Notes: a model not told the origin generated them from the letters alone. A DNA stretch of 64,000 nt from Saprospiraceae bacterium (GCA_016717145.1 JADKGD010000037.1:22316-86315), one strand, 5' to 3'; numbered from the stretch's first letter, positions 1-9,288 are shown. A program made the numbers and translations.

Positions 1-87
1 GGAATGAAAAAAACTGCAATTAAAATCTTTCAGATCATTCATAGTTCAGTTTATTCTTCGTTCAAATAAATGCTGTGATGGTTATAA

Positions 88-1045
88 CTACATTTTGACC
101 AATTTGATAGATTTAATGTAACCCTTATTTACACTCTGAAGTAAAATAATGCCACTGGGGTGAATTTGAAACTGTAAAATATGCATGCAAATAAATTTGC
201 ATGGCCATTAGGGCCGTATGCATTTATTGCCCATTCAGTGTCAACACTGCGGGAGATAGAATATTGAGAGCTGTATTTTGCTGCAAAAGCAAAACTCCGT
301 ATCTCAGTCCCATTGACTGCATCAATCAATAATATTCACCCCATCAAAAATTAATTGTCCCAAATAGATATAAAAATTGGTTCCCATTAATGAAATATTA
401 TTGGAGAATGTATTTCCTAAAAATGTGTTTGTACACTGGTCTGAGAATAGTCCACCACCATTATTGGTAGCAGTATTGTTACTTACAGTATTATTGGTAA
501 AGGAGCCAGTTCCACTATTCCAGACATAGATGCCGCCGCCGTTATCATAAGCAGTGTTGGTACATATGATATTGTTTATGAGGGTATCTGTGCTTCCCTC
601 TGCAAAATATCCGCCGCCATTGTTAGCATTATTGTTACAAATATTATTGCTAGTAATTGTACTGGTACCTCCCAATGTGTATATACCTCCACCATTGGAA
701 ATAACTACATTATCAGTGATTTGATTGTTGGCAATGGTGTTGTCTCCATACCAAGTAAAAATGCCGCCACCATAGGCCGCCGTATTATCTAGCAGATTAT
801 TGTTGGTAATGGTATTTTGTCCATAATGGGTGTGAATACCTCCTCCATCACCAGTATAAATGACATTTTCGTCGAAAGAAATGTTATGAGCTATCTCGGC
901 ATTTCCTCCTGTAATGGTAAAACCATCTATGGTTACTCCAATACCTTCAGTGCTATGTGCGGTTGCAAGTACTACATGGTAAGTATTGTCCATGCTATCA
1001 TCTACTTTACCTATATCTCCACTGAGTATGGTTGTGCCAAGATCT
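88..1045 (-). pseudogene. Broken beta-helix (GGGI-repeat) secreted protein with detached T9SS tail
   Basis: A minus-strand open stretch (993 down to 322, and in frame back to about 1045) encodes repeated N-rich units such as TITNNN and GGGIYT, typical of right-handed parallel beta-helix/PMP-like surface proteins. Its 5' end is missing: at about 1045-1055 it joins the start of a response regulator. The frame stops at 322. A separate in-frame tail at 159-88 reads PSGIILLQ...IKLVKM, the typical end of a Por/T9SS sorting domain. Between 161 and 290 lies a palindrome-bearing repeat that also occurs at 1580-1688. My inference is that this was one secreted protein, truncated at the N-terminus by a deletion and interrupted before its sorting tail. 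It is not expected to be functional. Confidence 0.7.
161..290. repeat. Dispersed palindrome-containing repeat, copy 1
   Basis: This stretch shares with 1580-1688 the opening TGAATTTGAA-R-CTGT, a central hairpin built on TGCAAAT/ATTTGCATGGC (here CATGCAAAT-AA-ATTTGCATG at about 184-203), a CAACACTGC block and the ending TTTTGYTGCAAAA. It sits between beta-helix coding sequence and a T9SS tail, so it looks inserted. The copies are diverged and have internal length differences. Confidence 0.55.
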
Positions 1046-1088
1046 CCCGTAGACCTGTATTATCTTCATATATGGCTACCCTGATCAT
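1046..1088 (-). pseudogene. N-terminal stub of a LuxR-type response regulator
   Basis: Reading minus from ATG at 1088-1086, about 17 codons give MIRVAIYEDNTGLREIL. This nearly matches the start of the intact regulator at 9030 (MVRIKVAIYEDNNGLREIL). The receiver homology then stops, and the following bases belong, in another frame, to the beta-helix protein. The stub therefore marks a deletion or recombination that fused the first codons of a lost two-component regulator to the inside of a secreted-protein gene. Confidence 0.7.
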
Positions 1089-1405
1089 TTTGGAATTAAT
1101 TTAGGGCAAAATTACATTATATTTCTTCACAGAAATAATATACTCGCAAGGTCGCTGACATTATTAGTGGGGTTAATGATTAGATTTAAAAACTTTTCAA
1201 AACATACCGTTCTCTTAACCCGCCACAGTACTTTGCGGGATGATTCCCAGATGGTTCATACCCGCCTATTTCCCCAAAACACCTGTTTAGTATTCCAAAA
1301 GCTTAAGTTTATCACTGAGGTTAAGGCAATACCAACACATTTGAAAATTGTGACCGACTAAATTTTGAATTATCTTTGACCGTCATACTGAGTGTTTGGT
1401 ACCAA

Positions 1406-1447
1406 AGGGTTAACCTTTCAGGTTAACCCTGTTTTTTGTTTTTTTAA
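1406..1447 (+). terminator. Perfect intrinsic terminator without an obvious gene
   Basis: An 11-bp perfect stem AGGGTTAACCT (1406-1416) pairs with AGGTTAACCCT (1420-1430) across a TTC loop and is followed by a T-rich tract to about 1447. The T tract lies on the plus-strand side, so it should end plus-strand transcripts. No convincing plus-strand gene precedes it; the rest of 1089-1724 holds only a 64-codon ORF of no recognisable family and a repeat copy. Confidence 0.65.
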
Positions 1448-1579
1448 GTCGGTTAGTAGTGTATATTTATATAGGAATAAAAATTTAGATAGCCCCATGA
1501 TCATGGGATATTTTGTGGTTTTGACGTTTTTTAATAATGCTTCAAATTTATCCCAATGAATGATATTCTATCCAAGGCT

Positions 1580-1688
1580 GTGAATTTGAAGCTGTGCCCG
1601 TATCGTGCAAATAATTTTGCATGGCTATTAAATTTCAACACTGCTGGTGAAAGATATTTAAAGTAGTATTTTGTTGCAAAAAGACAGT
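1580..1688. repeat. Dispersed palindrome-containing repeat, copy 2
   Basis: This is the second copy of the repeat at 161-290, with the same order of blocks: GAATTTGAAGCTGT, a TGCAAATAATTTTGCATGGC hairpin, CAACACTGCTGG and GTATTTTGTTGCAAAA. It lies just downstream of the AbiEii gene. No coding capacity is evident. Confidence 0.55.
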
Positions 1689-1724
1689 TATTGCATTAAT
1701 TTTGATAACTGAAGGTATTCAATT

Positions 1725-2351
1725 TCATACTAAATATGCCCGAACCTTTGCTTGGATAGATTTTTTTACGCTTTCCCAGGTTTGGCCCTTGAGACTGATC
1801 GGGTCTTCGCTGTCGTCTGCATCATCAAAATAAGAGATAGCTTGCGGGACGGTAATGATTAGATTTTGGGTACTATATTTCTGTTTGTGAAGTTCCACAA
1901 AATCCTCGACTGTAAAATGCTCCAGTAATTCGTTGACATCCCAAAAATCCTTCTTTTTCGCCCTGCCGAGGATAGCTTGGACTTTCATGGCAATGATTTC
2001 TTCCGGACTATACATCCTTATGCCTTCTATCTCAAGAATCGGCCTGATGATAGGATGTGGAAATCTTACGATATCAACTTTAACATCAGCAATGTAGCAA
2101 AATATCCCAAAAAAAGATGGCTTATCTTCCATGACGAAGTCATCACCAAACTCTCTAATTAAAGCAGCTTGAATATTTTTATTATCGAATTTTTGATTCG
2201 TAAATAAATCTAAATCTACTGAAATACGATGTCCATACATTAACGATAAAGCAGTACCACCTACTAGACTAAAATCAAGTAGCTCAGGTATAGTCATTAG
2301 TTTTTCTAGTATGGAAAAAGCATTGGGTTCAACTGTCTCAAGGTGTAGCAT
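1725..2351 (-). CDS. AbiEii/AbiGii-family nucleotidyltransferase toxin
   Basis: The 208-aa protein carries the nucleotidyltransferase signature of the AbiEii/AbiGii toxin family: the GG at residues 31-32 in VGGTALSLMYGHR, followed by the DxD acidic pair at about 46-48 in ISVDLDLF. Members of this family are toxins of type IV toxin-antitoxin or abortive-infection pairs and transfer nucleotides to cellular RNA targets. A small gene begins upstream (2623) and overlaps it by 46 nt on the same strand, the normal arrangement of such pairs, so the two are very probably co-translated. Length is usual for the short, single-domain members. Substrate and phage specificity cannot be read from the sequence. 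Confidence 0.85.
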   Translation of the reverse strand: MLHLETVEPNAFSILEKLMTIPELLDFSLVGGTALSLMYGHRISVDLDLFTNQKFDNKNIQAALIREFGDDFVMEDKPSFFGIFCYIADVKVDIVRFPHPIIRPILEIEGIRMYSPEEIIAMKVQAILGRAKKKDFWDVNELLEHFTVEDFVELHKQKYSTQNLIITVPQAISYFDDADDSEDPISLKGQTWESVKKSIQAKVRAYLV

Positions 2352-2623
2352 CTGAAATCTTTTACAGGTCTGTCAATAACGGCACTAGCAAGGTATATTC
2401 TAGTTAATGGCAAAAATTTTGCATTTAGTAAGACTTCTCTTACTTTATCATCACCGTAATACCGCCTGCAATTTCGAATATCGGGTACATCTCCCCGCTC
2501 AAACACTCGTTCGATCACAAAATTGGCCTTAGCGTCATAATCGATATTCTCAAAATTGACATCCCAAAATATCCTCTTGTGGAGGATAGGTTTTTCTTTG
2601 ATTTGTTCTGACAAGGTATCCAT
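2306..2623 (-). CDS. DUF6922-type partner of AbiEii (putative antitoxin)
   Basis: The 105-aa protein has the pattern FWDVNFENIDYDAKANFVIERV...RRYYGDDKVREVLLNA, which matches my recollection of the DUF6922 family that usually sits directly upstream of AbiEii-like nucleotidyltransferases. It overlaps the toxin gene by 46 nt, implying translational coupling. By position it is the antitoxin or cognate partner, but it lacks the winged-helix seen in classical AbiEi, so its mechanism is unknown. Start: ATG at 2623; no better upstream start is apparent. Confidence 0.75.
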   Translation of the reverse strand: MDTLSEQIKEKPILHKRIFWDVNFENIDYDAKANFVIERVFERGDVPDIRNCRRYYGDDKVREVLLNAKFLPLTRIYLASAVIDRPVKDFRCYTLRQLNPMLFPY

Positions 2624-2776
2624 ATGGTTACGTTTAATACAAAGATAAGTATAAATTAGTGACCAAAGTTAGAAGCTAGAATTTAGAAATGAGAAAGAAA
2701 ACAAGAAAACACACAAAATCAGAAGTTTGGTAATTCCCGCATTCATTCCCTCCTCCATGCTCGCATTCATTCAGCC

Positions 2777-5251
2777 CTACATCTTTATTAATTTGACAGT
2801 CTTGTTTAATGTCCTACTTGAGCAATGCAGAAAATAAATCCCATTTGGCCAATCTGATGCATCATAGATAATAGTACCATCACCTTGAACTTGATTTTCA
2901 AGATGAGCGGCTATCAGCCTTCCACTGATATCATAGGCATGGATAACCTTATTCTGTTCTAAGCCACTCATTATCAGCCAACCTTGTTGAGAAATAAATC
3001 CTGAAATGGTATTTTCTTTAAAATTATAAGTGCCGGTTGTTTTTTTGCCACCCAGATATCTTTTATAAATGCCGCAACCATAGGTGGAGATCACTGCATA
3101 TACTGAATCATTGATCACCTGATAATCCATATCTGATATCAACGCTCCTCTGATAATGCCATCATCCCAAGCAAACCAATCTTTTCCGCCATTCTCTGTT
3201 CTAAATATCCCGTAACCATCTGTACCTAAGATGATTGTATTTTCATCGTGAGGATGTACAAGCATGCAAGTGTAGGGAAGTTTTTCGAGATTTCCACTTA
3301 TGTTTTTCCATTCCAGGGTATCGAGATGGGTTTTAAAAATATATTCGTCATAGTGATTACCTCTACCAACCATCATCGCAAAGACAGCTTTAGGATTATC
3401 GGGAGTTATGTATATTTTTGGGTAAGTAAAATCATCCCACCTATCAACGACCCTAAGGATAGGAAGACCATAAGATATTGGATCTATTTCGCCTTTGAAA
3501 AAATCAACAAGTAATATTGCACCGAACTCATCATTATCAGATGAAATGATAAACCTTGGGATGGGTTCATGCGTAAATTCCATAGATTTAATACCTGAAA
3601 AAGCATTAAATGAAGGAAGGTTATATTCATACCATAGGTCTCCTTTAAATATCGAATAATACAGTTCCTTGTGTGCCTGTGTGGCTATTATATTGATATC
3701 ACCAATTTTAGATGTTCGTAATAAACGGTTCCATTCTGTTGAGGGGCCTATACCGGCGATTGTACTAAACCATCCATCGAGTTGAGTTGGTGATTTTCTG
3801 ACATTATGAAAATTAAGTGATCCACCAAAATAACCAAGTGACGCATAATAGATATTTTCGTCAATCGGATCTAGTGCCACATCACCTCCATCACCAAGAT
3901 AAAAATACCATTGTGGATCATTGCCCACTTTATAAATGAGTCCATTGTCCTGGGTGCCACCTATCAGGATATTGTTATTCTTTTTGCCACCTTCGATAGA
4001 GACAAACTGAAGCGTTGGTATCTTTGTAAGTTCAAATTTTAGATCTAAAATATTATCAAATCTGGTATATGTCACGCCTCCATCTGTCCCAAAATAAATA
4101 GTAGATCCATCAGTCGACCACTCGCCGGCATGATAATCCACATGAGAACCCGATGTGGGTCCATTAAACGTAAAGCCGTCATCACAAATCGCATACCAAA
4201 AAGCACCTATCGCCACATGATCTGGATTAGTGGGGCTGACTGATATGTAACCGGAATGCGGAGCTAAGGCGTTGCCAATGCCAGCTTCATTGCCATTGGC
4301 GTCCAGGATGATACATCTCGTCCATGAATTACCGCCATTTATAGTTTTATAAATACTTTCTTCTGGATTATTAGTATTGACATACATGGCATACACAATT
4401 TTTGGATTACTTTCACTGATGGCTAATTTGATCTTACCCCGTGAATAAGAAGGCAAACCATGTTGAATACTCAATTTTTGCCAATTTTGCCCACCATTGT
4501 ACGTTCTATACACACAATCTCCAAATTGACCAATGAACGCTGTATCCGGTTGGGTAGGATGTACTGCCAGTCCTGTGATATTTAGCCGTTTGGTGGCGGA
4601 CCAGGTAAGCCCATCATTTTTAGAGTAGTACGCATCCTCTCCTGTAGCCCATACCCTTCCCCTTACTTTGCTGAATTTCAACTCATGATATGAAAAAGAC
4701 TGTGACGGCATGGGTATATTTTGCCAATTGACACCTCCATCAGTCGTACGCCACATACCAGTTCCGACTTTATAGGACGGTTCACCTGTGGCATACAAGA
4801 TTAGATTTTCATCAAAAGGCGATGTGTCCATTGCGCCTGACCAAGGCGAAGATACTTTGCCGCCTGAAATATTTTTTAGTGAAGATTGTCCCATTTTTTT
4901 TCTGTATTCCCATATACCACCACTTCCGCTGCCGATACGTATGAGGCTATCATGCACATAGTCGATACTCCTAACCCTACCTGAGACATAGAAGTCGATG
5001 CCTTGTGAAGATTTTATTTCAGTAGGCCCAAGAGACGACCAACCCTCATCAGCATTTTTGAAAGTATTGATTTGATCTCTGTTTTGCCAGTAATCACGTT
5101 GATGAATTGGATCAAAATCGTCACTAACAGGATTTAACTTAAGGATTTTTTCCTTATGTGAATGACCTTCTTTTGTTGGTTCGGAGATATTTTGTAAATA
5201 TCCCGATAGTGGACATCCAACTAACATGATAAAAATAAATATGTATTTCAT
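2777..5251 (-). CDS. T9SS-secreted VPS10/BNR beta-propeller protein
   Basis: A predicted protein of about 824 aa. The start is placed at ATG 5251 because it gives a clean signal peptide (MKYIFIFIMLVGCPLSGYLQ), whereas longer starts run into the 3' end of the upstream kinase gene. The body contains many sortilin/BNR-like blades with the xxDGGxxW motif (TTDGGVNWQ, TYNGGQNWQ, TINGGNSWT, TENGGKDWF). The C-terminus (HAYDISGRLIAA... IYFLHCSSRTLNKTVKLIKM) is a type IX secretion sorting domain, so the protein is expected at the cell surface or secreted. It follows the sensor kinase by only 31 bp on the same strand, suggesting co-transcription with the two-component pair. Whether it is a glycosidase, an adhesin or a ligand-binding partner cannot be told from sequence. 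Confidence 0.85.
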   Translation of the reverse strand: MKYIFIFIMLVGCPLSGYLQNISEPTKEGHSHKEKILKLNPVSDDFDPIHQRDYWQNRDQINTFKNADEGWSSLGPTEIKSSQGIDFYVSGRVRSIDYVHDSLIRIGSGSGGIWEYRKKMGQSSLKNISGGKVSSPWSGAMDTSPFDENLILYATGEPSYKVGTGMWRTTDGGVNWQNIPMPSQSFSYHELKFSKVRGRVWATGEDAYYSKNDGLTWSATKRLNITGLAVHPTQPDTAFIGQFGDCVYRTYNGGQNWQKLSIQHGLPSYSRGKIKLAISESNPKIVYAMYVNTNNPEESIYKTINGGNSWTRCIILDANGNEAGIGNALAPHSGYISVSPTNPDHVAIGAFWYAICDDGFTFNGPTSGSHVDYHAGEWSTDGSTIYFGTDGGVTYTRFDNILDLKFELTKIPTLQFVSIEGGKKNNNILIGGTQDNGLIYKVGNDPQWYFYLGDGGDVALDPIDENIYYASLGYFGGSLNFHNVRKSPTQLDGWFSTIAGIGPSTEWNRLLRTSKIGDINIIATQAHKELYYSIFKGDLWYEYNLPSFNAFSGIKSMEFTHEPIPRFIISSDNDEFGAILLVDFFKGEIDPISYGLPILRVVDRWDDFTYPKIYITPDNPKAVFAMMVGRGNHYDEYIFKTHLDTLEWKNISGNLEKLPYTCMLVHPHDENTIILGTDGYGIFRTENGGKDWFAWDDGIIRGALISDMDYQVINDSVYAVISTYGCGIYKRYLGGKKTTGTYNFKENTISGFISQQGWLIMSGLEQNKVIHAYDISGRLIAAHLENQVQGDGTIIYDASDWPNGIYFLHCSSRTLNKTVKLIKM

Positions 5252-5282
5252 AGATAGGTTTTTAGAATGAAATAAAAAATTG

Positions 5283-8200
5283 TTACAAATGTAAGGAAAT
5301 ATAGGTACCATTTTCATCGGTTTTTATATTTAATTCAGCATGTAAAGCCAAAGCCCTGTTTTCCATATTTTTAAGTCCGTTTCCCCGCTTGATCATCATC
5401 GGATCAAAACCATGTCCATCGTCTCTAAACGTAGTAATCATCTTTCTGTTTTCGATTTTGAAGGAAAAATAAGCGTTATCAGCTTTACTGTATTTAGCGG
5501 TATTGTTGATGGCTTCTTTAAATATAAGATAGAAATGTCTACGGTCTTCCGGATTGAGTTTAATGTGGTGAGGAATATCAATGATATCAAAGTGGACAAT
5601 TATATCCATAGGTTCCAGCGTATCAATAGCAAACTCTTGTATTTTCCCGACAATATGATTCAGACTATCATTTTTTGGACTGATACTCCATATAATTTCT
5701 GTCATGCTAATCATGATTTCAGCAGTTTTATCGGCTATGGTTTTGAATGACTGGTTGGCTTCTTTTCTCATGGCTTCTCTTTCACTCATCATCCTGATAT
5801 GCGACAGTGTACTTCCCATGTCATCATGCAAATCTCTAGCCAGGGTGTGCCGGAGTTTATCCAGTTTCTGCCTTTGAATATCTCTGTATTTAAATATACT
5901 GTAAATAAAAAAAGAGATAATACCTATGATCAGTCCATTAAACCACCAGGTCCTCCAGAAAGGTGGGGCAATATTGATGAATAGAACAAATTTGTTGGCG
6001 CTTTTGAGACCAAAACTATTTTCAGCTTCAACCTTTAAGGTATAGTTTCCATAGCCGATATTATCAAAAATCAATTTGTTACCATCCATATTGATCCATA
6101 CATCAGATTCAGTGCCTATCTTATAACGGTACCTATTTTCCTGCGAATTGGTATAATTCAAGTTAGTAAATTCTAATGTTAATGTGTTTTGATGGTGGGA
6201 AAGGTGAATGATATCACCTGATATAGGCATACTAGTGACAGTATAATTTGAAATTGTCAAATTAGAAAGGATTAACTTGCCGGCATCTGCGGTTTTTATC
6301 TTGTTTAATTCTATTACATTTATGGCTTGATCCTGTCCTATATATATCGTATTGGATTTTTTAGAAAAAGCAATATCAGGACGTGGTAAATTCCCTATAG
6401 AACTATTGTAGTAAGTATAATTAGTTAATGAATGATTGGTGGGATTAAGACATGTTATTCCAAAATCTGTACCCATCCATGCCTGCCCATTGCCATCGAT
6501 CACAACTTTTTTGTAAGTACCCAAAGGTTTGTCGTTGTAGGTGTCAAACATGGTAAACGACACACTATCACTTTTTGTATTTACTGTGCAAAAGCCGCTA
6601 GCCGCTGTTATTAGAATTCTATTAGTTCCAAAACTTTCAATTCCTTCAATCTTGGATAGAACTTTCAACTGCTTATAATCCACTGATGAGTATGACACCA
6701 TTTTTTTATTAAGAGGATTAAAAGAGTAAATGGTTTCACCTTCTTTGTTTGCAAAACGTGCTGCCATCCATATTTTACCTTTAGAATCGGATGCAAACTT
6801 AGTTACATATGGCAAAATGTTATTTTTTTCAAAATAGGTGTTGATTTCCTTGACAGGATCAATCAGGTTTTCAGCTTTATTATAGAGATACAATCCATTC
6901 AATGACCCTAACCAAATATGCCCGTCTCTATCTTCTACGATTTTTATTACTTTCGGCTTTTCTTTATTGATTCCCTCATATTTTGGAATGATTATGGAAT
7001 GTTTTTTAAGGTCATAACCAATCAAACCATATTTTATTGTTGATAACCATAATACCTCCTGAGAATCAATAAAAATAGTGTATGGATCAATCCCTTGAGC
7101 ACAATATTTTTTTAACTCATTCGGAATTTCCATAGATTTGTTGTTTACAATATCGAACCTGAATATACCTACGTAGGGAATAGTAAACCAAACGATACTA
7201 TCTTTTATCCCTGAAGATTCAAAACACAGGTCAGAAATTCGCCAGTCTTTGACACCTTTTGCCAGACGAATAGGGACTTCTTTAATATTCTGTTTATTTG
7301 CATCATAGCGGTGAAGACCTTTATAGCTTCCTATCCACATACCCTCTGATGGTGTGGGTTGGAAGCAAAATCCTGCTCCTGCCACTCCATGTATATCTAT
7401 TAAATCTTCTGTACTGTAACTGTAAAAAATTTCATTTTTTTTACTGAATGTCTTAATACCATCAGTGGTTCCCAACCACAGCAGATCTTCTTCTCCGGGG
7501 ATAAATGATGCAGAAACAGCCATTACTCCATTATTTATTTTCTTGGGGTCTGCAAATGTAAAAGGAGTGGATTCATAGGTATGGGTGTCAAATCTTATCA
7601 ACCCATAACCCCAGGTTCCAAGCCAAAGTAGACCCAAGTCGTCCAAATAACTGGACATAAAGCCATCATCATCATGAAGTTCAGCATTTTCCCCAGGCCG
7701 GTGAAAAGTCTTAACTTGACATGATATGGGATCATATCTATGCAGTCCGTACGTGTTGCTCAACCAAAATATACCTTGGTCATCTATTTGAATGGCATTA
7801 AAGTCATCAATCCCTTCCAATCCTGAAATATATTCTTTGTTTAATTTAACATCCTTACCTTGTGAATAAAGAAGACCTTGATTGGTGCCCATCCACATAA
7901 CATCATTTTTTTCTATATATTTAAATGCGTAGACTTTTACTTCTTCTTGCAGGCTGTCTGAATGCTTAAAGTCTACTTTTTGAGCCTTGCTACTTTTTGG
8001 ATCAAAGATGTTCAGGTAAGGCAATGTAGCAAGCCACAATCTACCATGTTTATCTTCAGCCATTTGGCTGATATAATTGGAAGATAAGGCATCGGGTTTT
8101 AATGGGTCTGCGCGATAAGATTTGAATTGATGACCATCATATCTTACCAGGCCTTGTTCTGTGCCAATCCAGACAAATCCATTTAGGGCTTTAGCAATAC

Positions 8201-8348
8201 TAAGTGCCTGAGAACTTTGAAAACCTTGAGCAGGTCCATAATGATCAAAAATAATGGATTTCTGATACCCTTGACTTTTTATTTTTTGGCAAAATAAGGC
8301 AAAAGTAACACAGTAAATAATTAGGATATGTAAGCACTTATTTTGCAA
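5283..8348 (-). CDS. Reg_prop beta-propeller sensor histidine kinase
   Basis: The 1021-aa protein has a signal-like N-terminus, then two seven-bladed 'two-component regulator propeller' domains with repeats such as WIGTEQGLVRYDG, WLGTWGYGLIRFD and MWIGSYKGLHRYD. A Y_Y_Y domain follows (ENRYRYKIG...YGNYTLKVEAEN), then one transmembrane helix near residues 790-812, a HisKA_3 dimerisation helix with the phospho-acceptor His in LARDLHDDMGST, and an HATPase_c domain (N-box EAINNTAKYS, GHGFD, RGNGLKNMENRA). This is the hybrid-free sensor type common in Bacteroidota, with a periplasmic or extracellular sensor and a cytoplasmic kinase. It lies 43 bp downstream of a LuxR response regulator, its expected partner, and directly upstream of a secreted beta-propeller. 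The ligand is unknown. Confidence 0.92.
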   Translation of the reverse strand: MQNKCLHILIIYCVTFALFCQKIKSQGYQKSIIFDHYGPAQGFQSSQALSIAKALNGFVWIGTEQGLVRYDGHQFKSYRADPLKPDALSSNYISQMAEDKHGRLWLATLPYLNIFDPKSSKAQKVDFKHSDSLQEEVKVYAFKYIEKNDVMWMGTNQGLLYSQGKDVKLNKEYISGLEGIDDFNAIQIDDQGIFWLSNTYGLHRYDPISCQVKTFHRPGENAELHDDDGFMSSYLDDLGLLWLGTWGYGLIRFDTHTYESTPFTFADPKKINNGVMAVSASFIPGEEDLLWLGTTDGIKTFSKKNEIFYSYSTEDLIDIHGVAGAGFCFQPTPSEGMWIGSYKGLHRYDANKQNIKEVPIRLAKGVKDWRISDLCFESSGIKDSIVWFTIPYVGIFRFDIVNNKSMEIPNELKKYCAQGIDPYTIFIDSQEVLWLSTIKYGLIGYDLKKHSIIIPKYEGINKEKPKVIKIVEDRDGHIWLGSLNGLYLYNKAENLIDPVKEINTYFEKNNILPYVTKFASDSKGKIWMAARFANKEGETIYSFNPLNKKMVSYSSVDYKQLKVLSKIEGIESFGTNRILITAASGFCTVNTKSDSVSFTMFDTYNDKPLGTYKKVVIDGNGQAWMGTDFGITCLNPTNHSLTNYTYYNSSIGNLPRPDIAFSKKSNTIYIGQDQAINVIELNKIKTADAGKLILSNLTISNYTVTSMPISGDIIHLSHHQNTLTLEFTNLNYTNSQENRYRYKIGTESDVWINMDGNKLIFDNIGYGNYTLKVEAENSFGLKSANKFVLFINIAPPFWRTWWFNGLIIGIISFFIYSIFKYRDIQRQKLDKLRHTLARDLHDDMGSTLSHIRMMSEREAMRKEANQSFKTIADKTAEIMISMTEIIWSISPKNDSLNHIVGKIQEFAIDTLEPMDIIVHFDIIDIPHHIKLNPEDRRHFYLIFKEAINNTAKYSKADNAYFSFKIENRKMITTFRDDGHGFDPMMIKRGNGLKNMENRALALHAELNIKTDENGTYISLHL

Positions 8349-8391
8349 GACGCACTTTGATTAGGTGATTTTTCGCAATTCAGGTATAAAA

Positions 8392-9030
8392 CTAAAACTT
8401 TTTTTCAATAAATACTTTATGCACGGCCTCAGTTACAGAATGGACATGCAATTTATCATAGATGCGCTTTACATAAGTACGTACTGTATCCAGGCTTATG
8501 ATCAATTCACTAGCCACCATTTTATAGCTAAAGCCCTTTGAAAGTAACTTCAGAATGTCCACCTCTCTTTCTGAAAGATTATAAGTACTATTGGAGTCAG
8601 TCCCAGCAGCAAATGGCAACTGAAGTACTTTGCGAGCTATGGAAGGACTAATAGGTGCACCACCATTTTTTACATCTTTTATTGCTGTCAGCAAAGTAGC
8701 CAAAGAGTTTTTTTTAAGCAAATATCCAGTCGCACCTGCTTTCAAAGCATTAAATATTCGATCATCATCATCAAAAACAGTATTCATGATGACTTCTACT
8801 TCAGGATAAATGGATTTGAGTTCTTTTACCCCTTCTATTCCAGTACGCCCGGGCATATCTATGTCCATGATAACTACTTCCGGTGCGAAGGCCTTAGTAT
8901 TTTGTACCACATCCAAACAGTGACCAAATTCCCCTGCCAGTTCAAATTCCTCAGATTCTCTGATGATACTTGAGAGTATTTCCCTTAAACCATTATTGTC
9001 TTCGTATATGGCCACTTTTATCCTAACCAT
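8392..9030 (-). CDS. NarL/FixJ-type response regulator
   Basis: A 212-aa protein starting at ATG 9030; the longer open frame upstream has no receiver homology, while this start gives the standard receiver opening MVRIKVAIYEDN. The receiver domain spans residues 3-120, with acidic pocket E10/D11, phospho-acceptor D56 in VVIMDIDMPG and the conserved Lys near KK-NS. A LuxR-type helix-turn-helix lies at about 147-195 (LSEREVDILKLLSKG...DTVRTYVKRIYDKL). It is the first gene of the minus-strand unit regulator-kinase-secreted propeller. A truncated copy of the same kind of gene start lies at 1088. Targets are unknown; autoregulation of the operon is plausible. Confidence 0.92.
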   Translation of the reverse strand: MVRIKVAIYEDNNGLREILSSIIRESEEFELAGEFGHCLDVVQNTKAFAPEVVIMDIDMPGRTGIEGVKELKSIYPEVEVIMNTVFDDDDRIFNALKAGATGYLLKKNSLATLLTAIKDVKNGGAPISPSIARKVLQLPFAAGTDSNSTYNLSEREVDILKLLSKGFSYKMVASELIISLDTVRTYVKRIYDKLHVHSVTEAVHKVFIEKKF

Positions 9031-9050
9031 TATAATATTGCATTGAGAAA

Positions 9051-9058
9051 CAAAAGTA
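9051..9058 (-). promoter_or_regulatory. Bacteroidota -7 box upstream of the response regulator
   Basis: On the minus strand this reads TACTTTTG, fitting the TAnnTTTG -7 element of Bacteroidota, 20 bp ahead of the ATG at 9030. No clear -33 TTTG is visible at the right distance, so the call is tentative. Confidence 0.4.
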
Positions 9059-9231
9059 TAACAATTTGCATAGAGTGTGTATTTGCACGTGTCACATAAT
9101 GATGTGAATTTAGGAAATTGCCTTCGGCATGACTGAAGAATGCGAAGCAAAATTGACACCGTCAATTTAGTGAAGGAACTGCGACCAACCGGATCGCAGC
9201 ATCAACCGAATTAAATTGTACTCCATTGAAA

Positions 9232-9288
9232 TAAGCGAAGCGTATTGAACTATATTGTAATAAGCGAAGCGAATTGAATTAATTGAAC
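9232..9288. repeat. 57-bp dispersed intergenic repeat, copy A
   Basis: The stretch TAAGCGAAGCGTATTGAAC...TAAGCGAAGCGAATTGAATTAATTGAAC is repeated at 16252-16308 with two or three mismatches. It is itself built from imperfect units of AAGCGAAGCG plus ATTGAAC. Confidence 0.8.

Noticed and set aside
1167..1361. 64-codon plus-strand ORF before the orphan terminator
   Set aside because: No recognisable family, no good ribosome-binding site or signal, and the composition looks like intergenic DNA with the leader of a lost gene on the other strand.
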